6,289 bases of DNA, taken from JABACD01 sp047639675 (GTDB lineage: Bacteria; Planctomycetota; UBA1135; GCA-002686595). Positions 1 to 5,475 of the stretch are shown here, piece after piece. Below the pieces are notes generated by a model, which made no database searches, had not been told where the DNA came from, and saw only the letters and a program-made list of their open reading frames with translations. Numbering within the stretch: position 1 is the first letter of the stretch; the number at the start of each line of letters is the position of its first letter. The position numbers were made by a program, and so were the translations under genes. The DNA is taken from contig JBLIOI010000192.1 in NCBI GenBank assembly GCA_047639675.1, positions 1 to 6,289 of the forward strand, given 5' to 3'.

Positions 1-2076
1 GCCAGCGGCTTCGCAGAACTCCATCTCCCCGCCATCCCAAGCACCGACGATCTCCTCGTCGAAATGCATCCCGCTGGCAGCCTTCGCGTCCAAGTCTCTG
101 GTCCCTTGCCCTCTGAATCTTTCGGTGGCGAGGCTTTCCTGTGGAGGCTGGGTGGCGATCAAAAAACCGGCGAAGAACTCGCCAGTACGAACATCGACGA
201 ACAAGGCTTCCTGCGCTTTGCCGATTTAGCCGCAGGAGAGTATTCCATTTGCCTGCGCGTTGACGGTTGGGGAATGGGCGTTTACCACGCAGCGACCGTG
301 CGGCTCGGCGAAGCTACTGAACTCGAAATTAATCTAGAACGCGGCGCGCGCGTGTACGGTCAAGTACTACTCAAGGACTCCAGCGAAACTGTCTCCGGTG
401 TGCTCGTAACAGCCACTCCAAGGTTCCAAGGCGTCTCCGCGGACCTCGAAGAAAAAGGCGAACACCAGGTTCTTACGGATGCAGATGGGCGCTACGCCTT
501 TGAAGGCCTCAGCTCCGGAACCTTGCGCATCGAAGTCGAAGCTCCTTGGGGTTCGATCAGTAGAGCGAACCTTGAGGTCTTCGAGTCCGGTGATGAGGTT
601 GAGAAGGACTTTGAAGTAGGGGAGCCCGGGAGCTTTAGCGGTGGGGTCGTCAACAGTTCCAAGCAAGGCGTCGGCTTCGCCACAGTCGTCTGTACCTGGA
701 ACGATGAGGTGATCAGCTCAGACCTTGCCCTGTCTGCCTCGGTCAGCTCCGGATCGATTAAAGTAGAAAGCGACATCAACGGACGCTTCCACATCGAAGG
801 CATCCCCAGCCAGGTCTTCTTTCTTGTCTTGGCCTACCGCGGCGAGGAAAACGGAAGCGCCTACCTCGATGCGCTGATGCGCAACAAGCCCGCGCAAAAG
901 CGATTGAAATCTGGCGAGGAACGCGAAAACCAAACGATCACTCTGCAAGACGTGCAGACTATCCAAGGTGCAGTTCGCGACGACCAGGGCGCTGGGGTCG
1001 AGGACATTCACTTGCACCTAGCGCTGGTCGACAACCGCTCCAAGTCGAAGAAGAGCATGGACCTCATGGAGGTGATTACGAGTGCGGACGGGGAGTTTGA
1101 GTTGCCGAATCTAAACCCTGGCAGATACAGCCTCGAGTGTGAAGCGGAAGATTACCTGCGCGCGAGCCTGAGCTTCTCTATCTCCCCAAAAGGCCTCAAG
1201 CGCCAGGATCTTGAGCTCGAATTACGAGCCGCAGAATCCATCACAGGATGGTGCGTGGACGAGTTTGGTGAGTCGGTTCCCTTTGCCAGGGTCAGCGCAA
1301 AACCTGTCAAGTTGAACAACCTCTCCGGTAAAAAAATGCGCACCAAGTCCACGCGCGCCGACGAGTACGGTCGTTACGACTTTGAGAGTGTCCAACCCGG
1401 GACCTATTGGGTCAGCGCCAAAGCCGCGGGCTATGAAGGCACATTGACTCCGGTCACGGTCTACACCGCGAGCGGCCAATCGATCGAACTCAAACTGCGC
1501 CGCAAGACGGACACTGCGCGCACGATCGTGTTCGGCACACTTGCCACCTCGGACCGCCAAATTCCCCGCGGCCTGCGCGTCAAAGATGCCCGCGGCGGCG
1601 CCTTCAGCGTGGGCGGCGACTCCTTCCAAATCACCGGCGTTCGTCCCGGTGAAGCGCGCTTCACCTTCACAGCCCCAGGCTACGCTTCCTTCAAGACTGC
1701 GCCTGTGGTGCTACCCGAAGGCGGCCAAATCAGCTTGGGCCTTATCGAGCTCAAAGCGGCGGGGGACCTCACGGTTTTCGTACGCAATCACAAGGGCAAA
1801 CCGTGCACCACTTTCACTGCGCGCCTGGAAGCCATCAAAGGTACCAAAGCCGCCAAGAAGGCCAGCGCCCTGAGGCTTGGGTTGAGCAGCATGAAACATA
1901 AATACAAGGGCATCAAAAAGGCCGTCAAGGGCCGAGCCGCCCGCAGTACCGCTGTCCCGCTCCGCTCCTGGCGTCTGATCATCGAGGCTCCCGGCCACAA
2001 GCCCGATCGGCGCACCCTGCGCTTCACGGACTCATTGCGTGCCATAAACATCGAAATTCAGCTTTCCAAGGGCTGA
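1..2076 (+). CDS. Multi-repeat carboxypeptidase-regulatory-like (beta-sandwich) protein, 5' truncated
   Basis: The reading frame is open from the first base and ends at TGA 2074-2076, so the 691 codons seen are the C-terminal part of a longer protein. The ATG at 64 is internal and is not evidence of a start. At least six repeats carry the signature of CarboxypepD_reg/Cna-B-like beta-sandwich domains, D-x-x-G-x-(Y/F)-x-(F/I)-x-x-(L/I/V)-x-x-G-x-(Y): for example DEQGFLRFADLAAGEYS, DADGRYAFEGLSSGTLR and DEYGRYDFESVQPGTYWV, near window codons 66, 160, 258, 362, 454 and 538, spaced about 84-104 residues. Such domains are typically extracellular, in adhesion, carbohydrate binding or scaffolding. 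A Lys/Arg-rich segment lies near codons 613-647. There is no LPXTG motif or C-terminal membrane helix, and the N terminus and any signal peptide lie outside the window. The repeat class is secure; the function is unknown. Confidence 0.85.
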   Translation, partial: ASGFAELHLPAIPSTDDLLVEMHPAGSLRVQVSGPLPSESFGGEAFLWRLGGDQKTGEELASTNIDEQGFLRFADLAAGEYSICLRVDGWGMGVYHAATVRLGEATELEINLERGARVYGQVLLKDSSETVSGVLVTATPRFQGVSADLEEKGEHQVLTDADGRYAFEGLSSGTLRIEVEAPWGSISRANLEVFESGDEVEKDFEVGEPGSFSGGVVNSSKQGVGFATVVCTWNDEVISSDLALSASVSSGSIKVESDINGRFHIEGIPSQVFFLVLAYRGEENGSAYLDALMRNKPAQKRLKSGEERENQTITLQDVQTIQGAVRDDQGAGVEDIHLHLALVDNRSKSKKSMDLMEVITSADGEFELPNLNPGRYSLECEAEDYLRASLSFSISPKGLKRQDLELELRAAESITGWCVDEFGESVPFARVSAKPVKLNNLSGKKMRTKSTRADEYGRYDFESVQPGTYWVSAKAAGYEGTLTPVTVYTASGQSIELKLRRKTDTARTIVFGTLATSDRQIPRGLRVKDARGGAFSVGGDSFQITGVRPGEARFTFTAPGYASFKTAPVVLPEGGQISLGLIELKAAGDLTVFVRNHKGKPCTTFTARLEAIKGTKAAKKASALRLGLSSMKHKYKGIKKAVKGRAARSTAVPLRSWRLIIEAPGHKPDRRTLRFTDSLRAINIEIQLSKG

Positions 2077-2158
2077 ACCGGGCGATTGTCCTCAAAGGTC
2101 GCCGCGACCCTGGTCGAAGAAACGAGAGTCCCCAATCTCGCTCCCCGAGACCACCCAG
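2077..2158 (+). other. Short intergenic spacer with small inverted repeats
   Basis: An 82-nt spacer separates two same-strand genes. It holds nested inverted repeats GGTCG-ccg-CGACC-ct-GGTCG (about 2098-2116), then CGAGA (2123-2127) and TCTCG (2136-2140) around an 8-nt loop. There is no T-run, so it does not look like an intrinsic terminator, and there is no purine-rich Shine-Dalgarno sequence before the ATG at 2159. The spacing allows cotranscription of the two genes. No clear promoter is visible. Confidence 0.35.
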
Positions 2159-3622
2159 ATGATTACGATCAAGCGTTCCATCGCGCGCCTCTGCGCCCTG
2201 CTCCTAGCTTTCAGCACCCTTGCCCCTATAGCGCTTCCGAGCGCCCAGGACGAGGAGCCCCAGGGCCTTTTCCGTTGGTCCGTGGGCGTAGAAGATCTCG
2301 GCGCCGTGGTGCTCCCCCAAGCGGGTGGCGGCGCTGGCGGTTGGGCCTCCGGCCCCAACGGGATTTTCTACCGCAAGATCCCCGGCTTCGGCGTCGACCC
2401 GACCTACGAGGTCATCATCCGCGCGCCCTATTCCGGCAGCGCGACCTACCCCGAACGCCTGATCGTCCAAATTCCCCCGGGATTCAATTCGAAGCCCTTT
2501 CATGAGCGCGCGGTTGTCGTCGGCTTCCACAAGTTCTCGACGAGTGAAAAGGGCATCTTCCTGAACACCAACTTGCCCTATGAAGCTTCGCAACGCGGTT
2601 GGCTGCTCGTAGCGCCCTACGGATTGTCAGACACCAGCTTCGCCAATCCGCAAAGCCAAGCCTCCTTGCAAGCGGTCTTCAACGTGCTCTACGGCATCAT
2701 CCCGTTCAACTACCGCCGCATCTACGCCGTCGGCTTTTCGATGGGGGGTCTCAATGCCCTCAGCTATGCGGGCCGTCACCTCGATCGCTTGCAGATGCAA
2801 TTCGCCGGAGTCGTGGTGCACACGGCGCCCCTCGACATGCCCTTGACCTTTGGCGCGTCGCCGCTCTCGTATCAAATCCTCCTGGCTAATTCGAAGCACT
2901 TCAAGGGCACAGCGCTGGCCGAGCCTTTTGAGTACGAACGCGTTTCCCCGGTGCAGTTCACAGCCGGCGGCCTCGTCGATCCTGACAAGGCGCCAGTCTT
3001 GAACTTCTCCAACCGTCCGATCTACTTGCACACGAACCTGGCGGATCCCAATGTGCAGTTCGTTGACGGCATGAGTTCGCTCAGCGCCTTCTTGCAGCAG
3101 CGCGGCGCCTACGTCCACGAGAACCTCGTCCACGACCCGGTGGAAGGCCACTCCTGGAATACCTTGCCGCTAACGCAAGCACTCGATTACGTGGGGGCCT
3201 ACGAGATCGGAACCGGTGCTAGCCAAACCCAAGAGTTCTTCGCCGACAACCCTGGTCGTTGGTTGCATGTGGACGTCGAGTCGATTTCTCCGGACGCCTT
3301 CGGTCGCTTCAACATAGAGATCGCGCCTGTTGCTGCCAGTCAGCTGAACTCCTTCAGCATTGAAGCAACCCGCGATCTCGATGAAATTAAGGTCAAGCTC
3401 GCACGCCTCGGCCTCTCCGCCAGCGTGCCGCTGCGCATATTGCACGACAGCACCGACGGCACGAGTGACCTTGTCCGCATCCAAGGCTATAGCTCCGAGC
3501 CTTCTGCTGTCCTGACAGACGGCCAGCCGCTCCTCAACTGGATCTACGGAACACATAGCAAGGAGCTCGTCATCCAACCCTCGATGAACGGAAACGCAGT
3601 CGTCATCGACGTCATGCCTTGA
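2159..3622 (+). CDS. Secreted alpha/beta-hydrolase (esterase/peptidase-like) with C-terminal extension
   Basis: This is a 487-residue protein. An N-terminal signal peptide is visible: basic ITIKR, hydrophobic residues 8-26, and a likely signal peptidase I site after LPSA (residue 29), so it should be exported. The core carries the nucleophile elbow GFSMGG with Ser194 (codon 2738-2740), preceded by the strand RRIYAV. A likely catalytic His331 lies in EGHSW, and Asp296 in NLADPN is the best acid candidate. This resembles the serine-hydrolase superfamily (PHB-depolymerase/feruloyl-esterase or prolyl-oligopeptidase-like esterases); the substrate cannot be read. Residues about 350-487 form a further beta-rich region with no motif I recognise. 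The ATG at 2159 is chosen because it begins directly at the signal peptide; no ribosome-binding site precedes it. It lies 82 nt after the repeat protein and may share its transcript. Confidence 0.88.
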   Translation: MITIKRSIARLCALLLAFSTLAPIALPSAQDEEPQGLFRWSVGVEDLGAVVLPQAGGGAGGWASGPNGIFYRKIPGFGVDPTYEVIIRAPYSGSATYPERLIVQIPPGFNSKPFHERAVVVGFHKFSTSEKGIFLNTNLPYEASQRGWLLVAPYGLSDTSFANPQSQASLQAVFNVLYGIIPFNYRRIYAVGFSMGGLNALSYAGRHLDRLQMQFAGVVVHTAPLDMPLTFGASPLSYQILLANSKHFKGTALAEPFEYERVSPVQFTAGGLVDPDKAPVLNFSNRPIYLHTNLADPNVQFVDGMSSLSAFLQQRGAYVHENLVHDPVEGHSWNTLPLTQALDYVGAYEIGTGASQTQEFFADNPGRWLHVDVESISPDAFGRFNIEIAPVAASQLNSFSIEATRDLDEIKVKLARLGLSASVPLRILHDSTDGTSDLVRIQGYSSEPSAVLTDGQPLLNWIYGTHSKELVIQPSMNGNAVVIDVMP

Positions 3623-3638
3623 GCCGTAAGACGGCTCA
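3620..3638 (+). repeat. Perfect hairpin over the hydrolase stop codon
   Basis: TGAGCCGT-aag-ACGGCTCA is a perfect 8-bp inverted repeat with a 3-nt loop, and its first three bases are the hydrolase stop codon. It could define or protect the 3' end of the plus-strand mRNA. No T-run follows on the plus strand, so it is not a standard intrinsic terminator. The symmetry is certain; its function is inferred. Confidence 0.5.
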
Positions 3639-3643
3639 GGCAC

Positions 3644-3679
3644 AAAAAGGGGGCCAGCAGTGGGAAGAACTACTGGCCC
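3644..3679 (-). terminator. Intrinsic terminator of copy 1
   Basis: On the minus strand the arm complementary to 3669-3679 pairs with the arm complementary to 3651-3661 over 11 positions, with one C-A mismatch. The 7-nt loop contains CUUCCC. The stem runs into CC and then five T residues (A-run 3644-3648 on the plus strand). A GC-rich stem with an immediate T-run is the standard intrinsic terminator form, and it fixes the orientation as minus. Confidence 0.7.
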
Positions 3680-3720
3680 AAGGAGAGAGGAGTTGAAGCT
3701 AAGAGCTTCCCGATGTCCTA
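3644..3720 (-). ncRNA. Candidate small RNA, copy 1 (downstream member of tandem pair)
   Basis: Read on the minus strand, a transcript starting near 3720 would be about 76 nt. In order it would contain GGGAAGC inside a perfect local hairpin (GAAGCU-CUU-AGCUUC, 3709-3695), a CU-rich tract (CUCCUCUCUCC, 3692-3682), and an 11-bp terminator stem with one C-A mismatch. The terminator loop contains CUUCCC and is followed by CCCCCTTTTT. This order (hairpin, unpaired pyrimidine tract, terminator) is typical of trans-acting bacterial sRNAs. Copy 2 keeps the same order with compensatory stem changes, which is the main support. No known family is recognised. Alternatives are a repeated terminator element or a leader-type element. 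Expression is not shown by sequence alone. Confidence 0.5.
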
Positions 3721-3725
3721 CTGCT

Positions 3726-3753
3726 CGCATAGTCGAACATCACCCGGCAACAA
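3726..3753 (-). promoter_or_regulatory. Putative promoter of copy 1
   Basis: On the minus strand, TTGTTG (3753-3748) lies 16 nt before TATGCG (3731-3726), resembling sigma-70 -35 and -10 elements. TATGCG sits in the 14-mer ACTATGCGAGCAGT that is identical in copy 2, the longest identical block shared by the two copies. A start near 3719-3720 would give an RNA ending at the T-run. The match to consensus is only moderate. Confidence 0.35.
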
Positions 3754-3965
3754 CTCACCCCCAGATTGTAAGACCGAACTCCGCGGGTTTTCGAGCTAAA
3801 GTTGTTCTTTATGCGCAGACATTCGCGAATCTGGCTCCCTCTCAAAAAGAAATCCAAACTAGTGCCGACCGTTCACCAGCCTCGCGACGCTACCTCCCTG
3901 AAGCGGCGAGTTCATCTGTTGAACTCAAAGCGACAACCGGCCGAGGGGCTTAGAGGGGCCGGTGT
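3754..3965. other. Non-coding spacer between the two repeat copies, with palindromes
   Basis: About 210 bp with no credible gene. It contains the perfect 10-bp palindrome ATTCGCGAAT (3821-3830), the hairpin GAGTTC-atctgtt-GAACTC (3908-3926), and the inverted repeat CCGGCC/GGCCGG at 3937-3962 enclosing two GAGGGGC-like words. The last two lie just beyond the copy 2 terminator on the minus strand and could act as a second 3'-end structure. Short open frames here show no homology I recognise. Confidence 0.4.
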
Positions 3966-4001
3966 AAAAAAGGGGGCCGACAGCGGGAAGGCTGTCGGCC
4001 C
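3966..4001 (-). terminator. Strong intrinsic terminator of copy 2
   Basis: GGGCCGACAGC (3974-3984) and GCTGTCGGCCC (3991-4001) form a perfect 11-bp stem with a 6-nt loop. On the minus strand it is followed by CC and six T residues (A-run 3966-3971 on the plus strand). It is the best terminator in the window and would also stop transcription arriving from the GAF-like gene at 4186-5295. Confidence 0.85.
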
Positions 4002-4040
4002 GAGGGAGAGAGAAATCGTCTGGGCTTCCCGGACACTTCA
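3966..4040 (-). ncRNA. Candidate small RNA, copy 2 (upstream member of tandem pair)
   Basis: A minus-strand transcript starting near 4039-4040 and ending at the T-run would be about 74 nt. It would contain a small hairpin GUC-C-GGG-AAG-CCC-A-GAC (4034-4018, with one mismatched pair), the CU-rich tract CUCUCUCCCUC (4012-4002), and a perfect 11-bp terminator stem with loop CUUCCC. Relative to copy 1 the terminator stem has A-T swapped for G-C, G-C for A-T and T-A for C-G at matching positions, and a mismatch repaired, so base pairing rather than sequence has been kept. It lies about 145 nt beyond the stop codon of the minus-strand GAF-like gene, so it could also be processed from that gene's 3' UTR. 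Family unknown. Confidence 0.5.
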
Positions 4041-4045
4041 CTGCT

Positions 4046-4071
4046 CGCATAGTGAAGAACCTCCCATTCAA
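4046..4071 (-). promoter_or_regulatory. Putative promoter of copy 2
   Basis: On the minus strand TTGAAT (4071-4066) precedes TATGCG (4051-4046) by 14 nt, shorter than ideal. The same TATGCG-containing 14-mer occurs in copy 1 with a GTTG word at a similar distance upstream. The block is also the centre of an inverted repeat TTCACT-N8-AGTGAA (4037-4056), only partly kept in copy 1, so protein binding or an RNA hairpin are alternatives. Confidence 0.3.
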
Positions 4072-4151
4072 CTTCTCCACCACATCTTATCTCGCCATGT
4101 TTCAGGCGCCTTCAGAATCTGTGCCTTTTCTTTCCTGGAAACTATCGCGAC

Positions 4152-4183
4152 CTTTAACGGACCCTATTAGGGGTGAGGTAAAG
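4152..4183 (-). repeat. Imperfect hairpin just after the GAF-like gene
   Basis: CTTTA (4152-4156) pairs with TAAAG (4179-4183), and ACCC (4161-4164) with GGGT (4171-4174), around a 6-nt loop with a mostly mismatched 4x4 internal loop. It starts 2 nt after the minus-strand stop codon (4186-4188). No T-run follows, so it is at most a 3'-end stabilising structure; termination more likely occurs at 3966-4001. Confidence 0.3.
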
Positions 4184-4185
4184 AC

Positions 4186-5295
4186 CTAGGCGGCCTTCGG
4201 TCGTTCAAACCGCAGCTCCAGGCATGACCCTGGTTCGCCGTTTTGATGGGGGACAAGCCTCGCATGGGCTTCCTGGAGGAATTCCGATGGGATCGAGGCA
4301 TCCGTCGAGTACTTAGCGCCGTCGCCGCCACGTTTTAGCTGGGTCCAGATGCGCAGGGATAGGCGCTCAGAGTCGACTCTCTCAAGTTCCAAGTCCACTC
4401 GACCGCCGCCGCCGCGCAATCGCCGTAGCTTTTCAAACAGTCGCCCAAGCACCTCTTCCAACAGGGCGTCAATGTTCGAGCTAGGCACGGGCAAGGTAAA
4501 CATGCGCGCCGCTGGTGTGCTGTGAACCACCAGTTCGATGTTCCGCTGTGCCAAGATCCAGGCCCCTTGATCGCACAGATGTTCAAGTCGCGTCGCTACG
4601 CAGGTATCCCCAATTTGGGATAGTTCGTCCGCAGCGTTGTCCAAAGCCGATCCCAACACATCCGCCGCGCGCCCGCGTTTGTTCTCCAAGAGCTCGTCAA
4701 AGTAATCCCTGTCCTGGTCTGCCAGCTCGCCCAAGCCGCCGCCCAGCAAGGACTCTGTTCCGCCCATCAAGTGCAGCAGTCCGTCCAACTCGTTCGCGCC
4801 GGGCAAATCTCCCCGATCCCCGTCAAACTCGCTCGGCAAGGCACCGTGCAATAGATCTAGCAAAGTCGGATCGCAATACTCCATCCCGCGATCAGCCGCC
4901 GAGATCGAGCAGAGGACTTGGAAGGTCGCCTCCAATAAATCCAACTCGTGTTCATTCCCCTCAAAGCCGCACAAGACCAAAGCCGACCTCTGTCGCGCGT
5001 TGGCCCCAAACACGACCCGTTTGTTCAAGGGCAACTCTTCGGGCAGCTCATCGCAATACACCGCGCGCAACACGTCGCCGCTAGGGATCAAGTCCGTCGG
5101 ACCCAGGCTCAAGACTTCGGTCCAAGCCCCCTTTGCAGCCACCGACGGCTCCGCTTGAAACAAGACCACGGTCTGCGCCCATCCCTTATCCCAAAGCGCT
5201 TTCACCAAAATCCGCTCTCGCGCCTTGGGGTCGGCGCAATCGATGAGCAATTCAACAAGTTCCGAGAGAACTTCAATCTGGGGGGGCTGGGGCAT
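4186..5295 (-). CDS. GAF-like regulatory protein with degenerate histidine-kinase-type ATPase domain
   Basis: This is a 369-residue cytoplasmic protein with no signal peptide or membrane helix. Residues about 5-130 (VELLIDCADPKARERILVKA onward) read like a GAF sensor domain: an entry helix, then strands such as TVVLFQAE and RSALVLCGF. An acidic linker follows (about 135-215). Residues about 217-366 follow the order of a histidine-kinase catalytic half: helices, the strand NIELVVHS, a helix NIDALLEEVLGRLFEKLRRL where the N-box should be, strands RVDLELERV and RLSLRIWTQ, and a terminal strand SCLELRFER. The N-box Asn and the DxGxG and GxG ATP-lid motifs are absent, and no phospho-acceptor H-box is evident, so ATP binding is unlikely. 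Domain assignments are inferred from pattern, not search. The ATG at 5293-5295 follows a -10-like hexamer by 5 nt. Neighbours give no partner. Confidence 0.75.
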   Translation of the reverse strand: MPQPPQIEVLSELVELLIDCADPKARERILVKALWDKGWAQTVVLFQAEPSVAAKGAWTEVLSLGPTDLIPSGDVLRAVYCDELPEELPLNKRVVFGANARQRSALVLCGFEGNEHELDLLEATFQVLCSISAADRGMEYCDPTLLDLLHGALPSEFDGDRGDLPGANELDGLLHLMGGTESLLGGGLGELADQDRDYFDELLENKRGRAADVLGSALDNAADELSQIGDTCVATRLEHLCDQGAWILAQRNIELVVHSTPAARMFTLPVPSSNIDALLEEVLGRLFEKLRRLRGGGGRVDLELERVDSERLSLRIWTQLKRGGDGAKYSTDASIPSEFLQEAHARLVPHQNGEPGSCLELRFERPKAA

Positions 5296-5300
5296 AGCGA

Positions 5301-5306
5301 GCTATA
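5301..5306 (-). promoter_or_regulatory. Putative -10 element of the GAF-like gene (leaderless start)
   Basis: TATAGC on the minus strand ends 5 nt before the ATG at 5295, which would place the transcription start at or next to the start codon. No purine-rich ribosome-binding site fits in the gap. No convincing -35 element is seen 16-18 nt upstream. Confidence 0.35.
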
Positions 5307-5330
5307 ACTTCGGATCAGGGTCGGTATTTT

Positions 5331-5346
5331 TTGCGCCTCATTGCGC
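5331..5346. repeat. Direct repeat TTGCGC at one-helical-turn spacing
   Basis: TTGCGC occurs at 5331-5336 and 5341-5346, exactly 10 bp apart, in the 180-bp region between two divergent genes. Direct repeats at this phase can bind a regulator on one DNA face. The words are short in GC-rich DNA, so chance is possible. Apart from this and the -10-like hexamers, nothing else is recognised in 5296-5475. Confidence 0.25.
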
Positions 5347-5463
5347 ATGCTTTCTATCGGCCTCCGCTGCCCAAAGCCCAACCTCCCCAGCCCCCCGAGA
5401 GCCCCTCTTCCAACCCTTGGGTCCCCGGCTCTCATTCTTCACCCCAAAATGCGCGGCTTGTCG

Positions 5464-5469
5464 CATAAT
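5464..5469 (+). promoter_or_regulatory. Putative -10 element of the cysteine desulfurase gene (leaderless start)
   Basis: CATAAT differs from TATAAT by one base and ends 6 nt before the ATG at 5476, so transcription would begin at about the A of the start codon. The best upstream word, TTCACC (5438-5443), is 20 nt away, longer than usual for a -35 element. If this is the promoter, the alternative in-frame ATG at 5449 cannot be used. Confidence 0.4.
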
Positions 5470-5475
5470 GTTCCC

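Larger units (their letters stand above)
3644..4080 (-). repeat. Tandem pair of imperfect direct repeats (about 110 bp each)
   Basis: Two diverged copies occupy about 3644-3760 and 3966-4080, offset by roughly 320 bp. Shared blocks in the same order are: an A-run plus GGGGGCC, a long hairpin with GGGAAG in its loop, a purine-rich tract (GGAGAGAGGAG at 3682-3692, GAGGGAGAGAG at 4002-4012), GCTTCCCG (3705-3712, 4024-4031), and the identical 14-mer ACTGCTCGCATAGT (3720-3733, 4040-4053). The spacer between the copies is not visibly related to them. No terminal inverted repeats or target-site duplications are seen, so a transposon origin is not supported. Confidence 0.8.

Noticed and set aside
2086..2505. 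Plus-strand 139-codon frame before and within the hydrolase gene
   Set aside because: Pro/Arg-rich out-of-frame translation of the hydrolase coding region with no signal peptide or domain.
3170..3730. Minus-strand open frame of 186 codons starting MRAV in copy 1
   Set aside because: Most of it is antisense to the well-supported hydrolase gene and it reads through a terminator stem and T-run. Only its first ~29 codons resemble the copy 2 frame, which the shared RNA structure explains.
3660..3953. Plus-strand open frame of 97 codons in the convergent gap
   Set aside because: It runs antisense through the candidate sRNA element and has no recognisable domain or start signal; the conserved features across the two copies are RNA stems, not this frame.
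3927..4050. 41-codon minus-strand open frame MRAV... in copy 2
   Set aside because: It reads through a perfect terminator stem and six T residues, so a full transcript would be rare; kept only as an alternative reading of the conserved 14-mer.
3644..4060. Plus-strand riboswitch or leader RNA
   Set aside because: No plus-strand gene follows within the gap (the next gene is convergent) and the homopolymer run is on the wrong side for plus-strand termination; the minus-strand reading fits better.
3644..4080. CRISPR array, integron attC sites or a transposon
   Set aside because: There are only two copies about 320 bp apart with diverged sequence, with no short identical repeats at regular spacing, no attC core sites, no terminal inverted repeats and no transposase or Cas gene.
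3802..4170. Plus-strand open frame of 122 codons in the convergent gap
   Set aside because: It relies on a TTG start, has low-complexity basic composition, crosses both arms of the copy 2 terminator, and has no counterpart in copy 1.
4515..5084. Plus-strand 189-codon frame antisense to the GAF-like gene
   Set aside because: Arg/Pro/Ser-rich composition typical of the opposite strand of a GC-rich gene; the minus-strand frame has sensible domain structure.
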